Assembly: GCA_025963955.1 (NCBI GenBank)
Contig: JAOPZU010000372.1
Span: 1-6,382 of the forward strand
From: Solirubrobacterales bacterium
GTDB taxonomy: Bacteria > Actinomycetota > Thermoleophilia > Solirubrobacterales > Solirubrobacteraceae
Reading direction: 5' to 3'
Length of the DNA: 6,382 nucleotides
The translations under genes and the position numbers were made by a program. Each line of letters opens with the position of its first letter. The stretch's first letter is position 1. Shown piece by piece: positions 1 to 5,248 of this stretch. The notes under the pieces were generated by a model. It was not told where the DNA came from, searched no databases, and saw only the letters and a list, made by a program, of their open reading frames with translations.

Positions 1-127
1 GGCGCCGGCGTGAGCCACCCGCCGAGAACGTGCGCAGCAGGTCGGCGACCTGCTGCGGCGCGGCTCCCGCAGCCGGGGCACCCGCGCTCGCGCGCGGCGC
101 CCCGGACGCTGCGGGGTCCTCTACCAA
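1..127 (-). CDS. Possible N-terminal part of a further operon gene, cut by the window edge
   Basis: This is a tentative reading frame. From a TTG at 127-125, which overlaps the TAG stop of the CCG-domain gene (123-121), the minus strand stays open to the window edge. It encodes an Ala/Pro/Gly-rich stretch followed by a helix-like segment, PQQVADLLRTFSAGG. The overlap with the preceding stop would fit a fourth gene of the sdh operon, and class E complexes in some archaea have a small fourth subunit (SdhF). Nothing visible here identifies such a subunit. Against the call: there is no clear Shine-Dalgarno sequence, TTG is a rare start, low-complexity open frames arise easily at this GC content, and the palindrome at 33-57 inside it could instead be a terminator. 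No function is assigned. Confidence 0.25.
   Translation of the reverse strand, partial: MVEDPAASGAPRASAGAPAAGAAPQQVADLLRTFSAGGSRRR
33..57 (-). terminator. Perfect 11-bp inverted repeat, candidate operon terminator
   Basis: The arms at 33-43 and 47-57 are exactly complementary around a 3-base loop, and the stem is mostly G-C. It begins 63 bases after the stop codon of the last recognised operon gene, so it would form a strong hairpin at the 3' end of the sdh transcript. The bases that follow on the minus strand (CACGTTCTCGG) contain no run of U, so it is not a textbook intrinsic terminator; many high-GC actinobacterial terminators lack one. The alternative is that the palindrome results from the codons for QQVADLL in an overlapping reading frame. 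Confidence 0.4.
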
Positions 128-1050
128 CCCGACGAGCCGGCCCCCACGGAGCCGACGACGGACGTGGTCCAGTCGATGACCGCGGTGGGCTTCACGACGT
201 GGCGCTGCAGTCCGAGCTCCTTCGGCGACAGGCCGAGGGCCAGGCCGACGAGCTGGGGGAGGTGCAGCACCGGCATGTTCAGCTTCCGGCCCACCGCCTT
301 GCCCGCGAGCGGCTGCTGCAGGTCGAGGTTCAGGTGGCACAGCGGGCAGGGCGTGACGACGCAGTCGGCGTCCGCGTCCTTGGCGTCACCGAGGTGCCGG
401 CCGGCCTGGGCCAACGAGGCGTCCGTGTTCATCGTGATGATCGGGAAGCCGCAGCACTTGTGCGAGCCGGCGTAGTCGATGACCGTGCCGCCGAGCGCCT
501 CGATCACGAGCGACAGGTAGGTGTCGCGCGGGTGCTCGTCGTCGATGCCGAGCCGGTCGGTCGGGCGGACCACGTAGCAGCCGTAGAACGGGCCGACCTT
601 GAGGTCCGTCAGCGGACGCGTGACCTTGCCCTTCAGGACGTCCAGCCCGATCTCCTCCACGAGCATCCAGAGGAAGTTCTTGTTGGAGATGTTCGGCTGG
701 TACTCCAGCCCGTCCGGGGCGAGGTTCGCGTTGACCTGCGCGCGGTACTCGGCGCTCGCGTCCAGCCGCTGCTGGCTCTCGGAGTGCGCGCCCTGGCAGG
801 TCGAGCAGATGTTCATCATGAGATCCGCGCCGTTGCGGATCTCCTGCTGGGCCATCGCGAACGTGCGGGCGTTCAGCGTGTCGGCGAGCTCCTGGTTGTG
901 CTCGGCGATGACGCCGGCACCCGAGCAGCAGGCGCGGTCGAGCTCGATGAGCTCGAGGTCCAGGAGCGGGGCGACCTTCGCCATCGAGCCGTGCAGCTCC
1001 GGGGTGAAGCCACGGCTGACGCAGCCGGGCCAATAGGCGACCTTTTTCAT
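121..1050 (-). CDS. sdhE: Class E succinate dehydrogenase/fumarate reductase CCG-domain subunit (SdhE/MfrE, HdrB-like)
   Basis: The 309-residue product has two complete cysteine-rich CCG domains like those of heterodisulfide reductase subunit B. The first has C10, C41-C42, C82 and C85 (CSTC); the second has C158, C199-C200-G and C235/C238 (CPLC). In this family such motifs bind an unusual [4Fe-4S] cluster and can bind zinc. In class E complex II this subunit takes the place of the heme-binding SdhC/SdhD anchor and passes electrons between SdhB and the quinone pool at the membrane face. No transmembrane helix is evident, so attachment would be peripheral. The first domain reads CCSG rather than CCG. 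The ATG at 1050-1048 overlaps the sdhB stop (ATGA) and is preceded by AAGGAGAG, which makes the start firm. The symbol follows class E usage and is not the FAD-assembly factor also called SdhE; databases may call it sdhC or 'CoB-CoM heterodisulfide reductase B'. A lactate-utilisation (LldE/GlpC-like) role is unlikely given the sdhAB neighbours. Confidence 0.9.
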   Translation of the reverse strand: MKKVAYWPGCVSRGFTPELHGSMAKVAPLLDLELIELDRACCSGAGVIAEHNQELADTLNARTFAMAQQEIRNGADLMMNICSTCQGAHSESQQRLDASAEYRAQVNANLAPDGLEYQPNISNKNFLWMLVEEIGLDVLKGKVTRPLTDLKVGPFYGCYVVRPTDRLGIDDEHPRDTYLSLVIEALGGTVIDYAGSHKCCGFPIITMNTDASLAQAGRHLGDAKDADADCVVTPCPLCHLNLDLQQPLAGKAVGRKLNMPVLHLPQLVGLALGLSPKELGLQRHVVKPTAVIDWTTSVVGSVGAGSSGW

Positions 1051-2171
1051 GCGGCGGAACTCTCCTTGCCGGCGAGCGGACCCGTGGTGTCCGGCGCCTC
1101 CTGCGCGTTGGGCGCGTTGTCCTCGTCGGTTCCCGAGATGTACAGGTTGAACTCGTTGCGCTCCGGGCGGTTCTCGATCTCGTCGAAGATCCGCTTCACG
1201 TCCTTCGGCGCCTTGTGCGGGTGCAGCAGGGCGACCTTGAGCGTCGCCTTGCCGCGCAGCAGCGCGCGGGTGATGACGGGCAGCGACTTGGCCAGGAACA
1301 GGCCCGAGGCCGGGTTCAGCTTGCCGCCGAACGAGTCGGCGAGCAGGTCGTTCTCGTGGAGGAGGCCGTTCCTGTTGATGTTCTTGACGAACGCCTTCTC
1401 GTGGTTGAAGCCGTTGTTCCGGTCCTTGATGTGGTGATCGCCGGTGGCACGGCGGCGCAGGCGCATGATCTGCGACATCGGGGCCACGCCCTTGGGGCAC
1501 GCCTCGATGCACTTGAAGCAGTGCGTGCACGAGTACATCCCGTGCGGGTCCTCGGCGATGTCCCGCAGGCGCTCGGCCTGCTGGGTGTCGCGCGGATCGC
1601 CGACGAAGCGGTAGGACTTCGCGAGCGCGGCCGGGCCGATGAACAGCGGGTCGACCTCCATCGAGAGGCAGTCCGAGACGCAGGCGCCGCACTGGATGCA
1701 GGCCATCGACTGCGTGACGTCGACCATCGCCTGCTTCGGCACGATGTGCTCGCGCTCGGGCATGTTCTCGTCGTCCGCCAGCAGCCACGGCGTGACGCGC
1801 TGGATCTTCTTCCAGTGCACCGCGTCCATGTCGACGATGAGGTCCTTGATGACCGGCATGTTGCCCATCGGCTCGACCTCGATGACCCCGTCCTTGGAGG
1901 TCTTCAGCGCCGCCGAGAGGTGCGTGTGGCAGGCGAGGCCGGGCTGGCCGTTGACGCGCACGCCGCAGGAGCCGCAGATCGCGGCCTTGCAGGAGCAGCG
2001 GATGCCGATCGAGCCGTCGAACTTGCCCTTGGCCTGGAGCAGGCCCTCGAGGACCGAGCGGTGGGGCTCGAGGTTGATCGTGTGCTCGTCCCAGTACGGC
2101 GCCTCGCCCGACTCCGGGTCGTAGCGCCGGACGCGGAGGGTGAAATCCTGCGGGGGCTTCTTGGGTTCCAT
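1047..2171 (-). CDS. sdhB: Succinate dehydrogenase/fumarate reductase iron-sulfur subunit, class E type
   Basis: This 374-residue protein carries electrons from the SdhA flavin through three iron-sulfur clusters to the membrane-side subunit. The N-terminal ferredoxin domain (about 10-105) has [2Fe-2S] ligands C61, C66, C69 and C81, with an additional C59. The C-terminal domain has C158, C161, C164, C168 and then C215, C218, C221, C225-P. C218 sits where canonical SdhB (Ile209 in E. coli) has no cysteine; in class E enzymes this extra cysteine goes with a [4Fe-4S] in place of the [3Fe-4S] cluster. From about residue 240 there is a C-terminal extension of roughly 130 residues beyond the usual 240-260. 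It contains an HdrC-like stretch (NGFNHEKAFVKNINRNG) and a hydrophobic, basic segment (about 290-316) that could touch the membrane or SdhE. The ATG at 2171 follows sdhA by 24 bases, with GAGAG 7 bases and AGGAG 14 bases upstream. Its end overlaps sdhE, so the three genes form one operon. Confidence 0.95.
   Translation of the reverse strand: MEPKKPPQDFTLRVRRYDPESGEAPYWDEHTINLEPHRSVLEGLLQAKGKFDGSIGIRCSCKAAICGSCGVRVNGQPGLACHTHLSAALKTSKDGVIEVEPMGNMPVIKDLIVDMDAVHWKKIQRVTPWLLADDENMPEREHIVPKQAMVDVTQSMACIQCGACVSDCLSMEVDPLFIGPAALAKSYRFVGDPRDTQQAERLRDIAEDPHGMYSCTHCFKCIEACPKGVAPMSQIMRLRRRATGDHHIKDRNNGFNHEKAFVKNINRNGLLHENDLLADSFGGKLNPASGLFLAKSLPVITRALLRGKATLKVALLHPHKAPKDVKRIFDEIENRPERNEFNLYISGTDEDNAPNAQEAPDTTGPLAGKESSAA
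1060..1067 (-). promoter_or_regulatory. Ribosome binding site of sdhE inside the sdhB 3' end
   Basis: The minus strand reads AAGGAGAG, a strong Shine-Dalgarno sequence, 9 bases before the ATG at 1050. It lies within the last codons of sdhB. With the 4-base ATGA overlap, this points to ribosome hand-over or re-initiation, which would keep the two subunits in balance. Confidence 0.75.
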
Positions 2172-2195
2172 GGGGGTGCTCTCAGCTCCTGGGAC

Positions 2196-3896
2196 TTAGT
2201 ACTTGCGCTCTTCGGGCTGCCACTGCGTGATCGTCACCGGCGAGTAGCTGATCGTCGGGGCCGCGTCGGGGTCCGCCGTGATCGTGGTGTTGATGTGCTT
2301 CTGCCACTCCTCGTCGTTCCGGTCCGGGAAGTCGGTCCGGAACTGCGCGCCGCGGGACTCCTTGCGCTCCAGGGCGGCGCTCACGCAGCACTCGGCGGCG
2401 TCCAGCATGTACCCGAGCTCGATGGCGCCGAGCACGTCCTGGTTGAAGACGGTGCCGCGGTCGTCGATGTAGGCGGTCTTCGCCTCTTCCCTCAGGCGGC
2501 GGACGATCTCCTGGGCCTTGAGCATGCCCGCTTCCTCGCGGTAGACCGCGAGGTTCTCGTTCATGGTCGTGCCGAGCTCGTCCTTGATCTCCGAGATGCG
2601 GCGGCCGGTCTTCTCGCGCCCGATGATCTCGGCGATCATCGCTTCGTCGCGCTTGAGGATCGAGTCGTCGTTGACCGGCATCGCCATCGTCTTCGACCGC
2701 AGGGCGGCGTGCTCGCCGGAGCGGCGGCCGAAGATGAGCGTGTCGAGCAGCGAGTTCGCGCCCAGGCGGTTGCCGCCGTGGACCGAGACGCACGCGACCT
2801 CGCCCGCGGCGTAGAGGCCGGGGACGTCGGTGGCGCCGTCGACGTCGGTCTTGACGCCGCCCATGATGTAGTGCTGGCCGGGTCGGATGAGGATCGGCTC
2901 CTTCGTGATGTCCACGCCGGCGAAGTCCTTGCCGATGTTGACGATCTCGCGGAGCGCCTCGAGCGTGCGCTTCTTCGGGACGACGGTGATGTCGAGGTAG
3001 ATGCCCTCGCCGTTCACGCCCACGCCGCGGCCCTCGAGGATCTCGGTCTGCTCGGCGCGGGAGACGACGTCGCGCGAGGCGAGCTCCATCTTGTTCGGCG
3101 CGTACTTCTCCATGAAGCGCTCGCCATCCTTGTTGAGCTGGTGCGCGCCCTCGCCGCGGGCGCCCTCGGTGATGAGGAACCCGTTCTCCACCAGCGTGGT
3201 GGGGTGGTACTGGACCATCTCCATGTCCATCAGCGGGACGCCGACGCGGTAGGCCTGCGCGATGCCGTCCGCGGTGCAGATGAGCGCGTTGGTCGTGGGC
3301 TTCCAGACCTGCCCGGCGCCGCCGGAGGCGAGGATCACGTTCTTCGCGGTGAAGACCTCCATGCGGCCCGAGCGGATGTGGCGCGCCACGCAGCCGGTGC
3401 AGGTGCCGGTCTCGTCGAGGATGAGGGAGGTCGTGAACCACTCCTCGTACCGGTCGACGGTCTCGTGGTGCTTCATCAGCTGCTCGTAGAGCACGTGCAG
3501 GATGGCCTGCCCGGTGATGTCCGCGACGTAGGCGGTCCGCTTCACCGACGCGCCACCGAAGGCGCGCAGGTCCAGATGACCGGTGTCGTTGCGGTGGAAG
3601 GTGACCCCGATGTGCTCGAGGTGCATGACCTCCTTGGGCGCCTCGGAGCACATGACCTCGATCGCGTCCTGGTCCCCGAGGAAGTCGGAGCCCTTGACGG
3701 TGTCGTAGGCGTGCGAACGCCAGTCGTCGTCGACGGAGACGGCGGCGTTGATGCCGCCGGCGGCGGCGACCGAGTGCGAGCGGACCGGATGGACCTTGCT
3801 CATGATCGCGACGGACACGCCGGTCTCGGCTGCGGCGAGGGCGGCTCGCTGGCCCGCGAGACCAGCGCCGATGATCAGGACGTCATGTGATGGCAA
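2196..3896 (-). CDS. sdhA: Succinate dehydrogenase/fumarate reductase flavoprotein subunit
   Basis: This is the catalytic subunit that interconverts succinate and fumarate on a covalently bound FAD. With the TTG start chosen here it has 566 residues. Visible features, numbered from that start, are: the dinucleotide-binding GAGLAG (10-15) after a short N-terminus; H41 in RSHSVAAAGG, which aligns with the covalent-FAD histidine; H231 in QYHPTTL; the TEGARGEG loop (243-250); the active-site arginine R275 in SRDVVSR; H342 in HYIMGG; and R377 in GGNRLGANS. There is no Tat or other signal peptide, so the active site should face the cytoplasm. That favours succinate oxidation or cytoplasmic fumarate reduction over a periplasmic Mfr-type enzyme. 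An ATG at 3986 would add 30 residues of Arg/Pro/Ala-rich sequence, but it would lie upstream of the -10-like element. The TTG at 3896-3894 has a purine-rich AGAGAGAG just before it and fits the usual N-terminus. sdhB follows after 24 bases. Confidence 0.95.
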   Translation of the reverse strand: MPSHDVLIIGAGLAGQRAALAAAETGVSVAIMSKVHPVRSHSVAAAGGINAAVSVDDDWRSHAYDTVKGSDFLGDQDAIEVMCSEAPKEVMHLEHIGVTFHRNDTGHLDLRAFGGASVKRTAYVADITGQAILHVLYEQLMKHHETVDRYEEWFTTSLILDETGTCTGCVARHIRSGRMEVFTAKNVILASGGAGQVWKPTTNALICTADGIAQAYRVGVPLMDMEMVQYHPTTLVENGFLITEGARGEGAHQLNKDGERFMEKYAPNKMELASRDVVSRAEQTEILEGRGVGVNGEGIYLDITVVPKKRTLEALREIVNIGKDFAGVDITKEPILIRPGQHYIMGGVKTDVDGATDVPGLYAAGEVACVSVHGGNRLGANSLLDTLIFGRRSGEHAALRSKTMAMPVNDDSILKRDEAMIAEIIGREKTGRRISEIKDELGTTMNENLAVYREEAGMLKAQEIVRRLREEAKTAYIDDRGTVFNQDVLGAIELGYMLDAAECCVSAALERKESRGAQFRTDFPDRNDEEWQKHINTTITADPDAAPTISYSPVTITQWQPEERKY

Positions 3897-3901
3897 CTTG
3901 A

Positions 3902-3909
3902 CTCTCTCT
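3902..3909 (-). promoter_or_regulatory. Purine-rich ribosome binding site that supports the TTG start of sdhA
   Basis: The minus strand reads AGAGAGAG, 5 bases before the TTG at 3896-3894. It is a moderate Shine-Dalgarno sequence, not a perfect AGGAGG. Neither the GTG at 3935 nor the ATG at 3986 in the same frame has a comparable element, which is why the TTG is preferred. Confidence 0.5.
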
Positions 3910-3935
3910 GCGACGGACGGCTTTCGGGAACGCAC

Positions 3936-3941
3936 TCTATA
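3936..3941 (-). promoter_or_regulatory. Candidate -10 element of the sdhABE operon promoter
   Basis: The minus strand reads TATAGA within CGTATAGAGTG, an AT-rich island in very GC-rich DNA and close to the TATAAT consensus. Transcription would start near 3929, giving a leader of about 33 bases before the TTG start of sdhA. No convincing TTGACA-like -35 is seen at 16-18 bases spacing (the region reads AGGCTG), so the promoter may need an activator or another sigma factor. Confidence 0.4.
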
Positions 3942-3946
3942 CGGCA

Positions 3947-3971
3947 GAGGGGCCGCGGCAGCCTGCCCCTC
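3947..3971. other. 7-bp inverted repeat between the M50 protease gene and sdhA
   Basis: GAGGGGC (3947-3953) and its exact complement GCCCCTC (3965-3971) flank an 11-base loop. The repeat lies 59 bases past the protease stop codon and covers the -35/spacer region of the candidate sdh promoter. It could be the protease terminator (no U-run follows on the minus strand) or an operator for a regulator of the sdh operon. A weaker 5-bp repeat, GCTCG/CGAGC, is at 3987-3991 and 4001-4005. The rest of the 3897-4029 gap shows no gene. Confidence 0.35.
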
Positions 3972-4029
3972 GGACCGTCTGGGCACGCTCGAATACCCAC
4001 CGAGCCAGGCGGATTTAGCGGGCGCGGAC

Positions 4030-5199
4030 CTAGCGTCGCGGCACGGCGGCGGTGAGCGCCCGCTGGACCTGCTCGACCGTGACGACCCCGCGCAGCAGCC
4101 CCGCCTCGTCGACCACCATCACCGCGCCGACCGCCCGCAGCGCCGGCACCTGGAGCAGGTGCTCCAGGCCGAGCCCGGGGGCCACGCGCGCCGCGTCGTG
4201 GCCGTCCGGGTCGTCGAGCAGCTCGCGCACGGGCAGGACGGGGCGGCCGTCCGCGAGAGCCCCCGCGACACGGGCCGCCGTCAGCGTGCCGAGGTAGCGG
4301 CCGTCCGGCTCCGCCACCACGATGAACGGCGAGTCGAAGCGGCTGAACCACTGCTCCTGCGCCTCGAGCGCGGACACGGTGGGCGGCATCGTCAGCGGGT
4401 CGGGGGCCATGATGTCCGCCGCCGTCACGCCCTCCAGGGTCTCCCGCACGTTGGAGCCGACGACGGCGGCTCGCGCGCTCTGCGCCATGAACCAGCCGAG
4501 GACCATGAACCAGACGCCGTCCGCGACGTCCCCGGTCACCGCGAGGAACAGCCCGCCGCCGATGAGCACGTAGGAGAAGCCGAGGCCCAGGCGGCCGGAG
4601 AGGCGGGTGCCGCGGTTGCGGTCCCCGGTGAGCTTCCAGGCGATGGCCTGGGCGATGCGCCCGCCGTCGAGCGGGAAGGCGGGGATGAGGTTGAAGACGA
4701 GCAGCAGCAGGTTGATGCCCGCGAGGTAGCCGACGACCGCGGTGAACGGCGTGGCACCCGTGGTCTGCGTGAGCGTCGCCGCGTCGGTGACGGTGCCGAA
4801 GCGCGGGCCCAGCAGCCCGAGGCCGAGGCAGATCCCGACGATGACCGCGGTGACCAGCGGGCCGCCGGCCGCGACCTTGAACTCCTGCCCGGGGGTGTCG
4901 GCCTCGCGGTCGAGCTTGGCCACGCCGCCGAAGAACCACAGGTCGATGCCCGTCGTGCCGATGCCGTACCGGCGAGCGGTCAGCGCGTGTCCGAGCTCGT
5001 GGAGGATGAGCGAGAGCTCGAAGAGCAGCGCGCCGGCGACCGCGCACAGGTACGCCTTCTGGCTCGAGCCGTCCAGCACGTCCTGGAAGTAGTTCGACAG
5101 GACGACGATGAGCACGAACAGGACGAAGAACGCGCTCGGCGTCGCCCCGACCCGGATGCCGAAGACCTTCGCCAGCTGGACCGAGCCCCCGCGCCTCAT
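4030..5199 (-). CDS. Site-2 (M50) intramembrane zinc metalloprotease with C-terminal CBS domains, Rip3-like
   Basis: The 389-residue membrane protein belongs to the site-2 protease family, which cuts substrates such as anti-sigma factors or membrane regulators within the bilayer. Hydrophobic segments lie at about 22-37, 52-72, 112-132, 153-173 and 205-240. The zinc site HELGH is at 67-71 in the second of these. The third ligand is supplied by the aspartate of NLIPAFPLDGGR (D178), and the family's conserved AGGP turn is at 111-114. Residues from about 256 to 385 form two CBS motifs (ADIMAPDPLTMPP opens the first; VGAVMVVDEAGLLRGVVT is in the second), which in this family are thought to bind nucleotides and adjust activity. 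All catalytic residues are intact, so the enzyme should be active. The layout and length match mycobacterial Rip3 and cyanobacterial/archaeal M50-CBS proteins. The ATG at 5199 has no clear Shine-Dalgarno sequence. The substrate is unknown; neither neighbour is an obvious anti-sigma factor. Confidence 0.9.
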   Translation of the reverse strand: MRRGGSVQLAKVFGIRVGATPSAFFVLFVLIVVLSNYFQDVLDGSSQKAYLCAVAGALLFELSLILHELGHALTARRYGIGTTGIDLWFFGGVAKLDREADTPGQEFKVAAGGPLVTAVIVGICLGLGLLGPRFGTVTDAATLTQTTGATPFTAVVGYLAGINLLLLVFNLIPAFPLDGGRIAQAIAWKLTGDRNRGTRLSGRLGLGFSYVLIGGGLFLAVTGDVADGVWFMVLGWFMAQSARAAVVGSNVRETLEGVTAADIMAPDPLTMPPTVSALEAQEQWFSRFDSPFIVVAEPDGRYLGTLTAARVAGALADGRPVLPVRELLDDPDGHDAARVAPGLGLEHLLQVPALRAVGAVMVVDEAGLLRGVVTVEQVQRALTAAVPRR

Positions 5200-5200
5200 C

Positions 5201-5222
5201 GGGCCATCGTCGCACGTGGCCC
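5201..5222 (-). other. Hairpin directly upstream of the M50 protease start codon
   Basis: GGGCCA (5201-5206) and TGGCCC (5217-5222) are perfect complements, and inside the loop CGT/ACG can pair further, giving about 9 bp with one bulged base. It ends one base before the protease ATG, where a ribosome binding site would normally lie. It could hinder translation initiation or help end the upstream glycosyltransferase transcript. A smaller hairpin, CGCCG/CGGCG, lies at 5232-5244, just after the glycosyltransferase stop. Neither has a U-run on the minus strand. Confidence 0.35.
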
Positions 5223-5248
5223 GGGACCGGACGCCGAAGCGGCGCCGC

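Noticed and set aside
10..1437. A 475-codon plus-strand frame opposite sdhE and the 3' part of sdhB
   Set aside because: No recognisable motif; it mirrors the real minus-strand genes, whose cysteine motifs and overlaps are unambiguous.
1051..1788. An N-terminal extension of the CCG-domain protein to 555 residues
   Set aside because: The extra 246 residues are an out-of-frame reading of sdhB. The ATG at 1050 has its own strong ribosome binding site and matches the expected protein start.
1215..3890. An 891-codon open frame on the plus strand
   Set aside because: It runs antisense through sdhB and sdhA. Its product is a low-complexity Arg/Val/Asp/His-rich string with no domain, an expected by-product of GC-rich codon use on the other strand.
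4017..4036. Short direct repeat TAGCG around the M50 protease stop codon
   Set aside because: Five-base repeats are expected by chance at this composition, and nothing else suggests an attachment or insertion site.
3875..5215. A 446-codon minus-strand frame overlapping the M50 protease gene
   Set aside because: It is the neighbouring frame of the protease gene and gives an Arg/Pro-rich product, while the 389-residue frame has the HELGH, PLDGG and CBS motifs.
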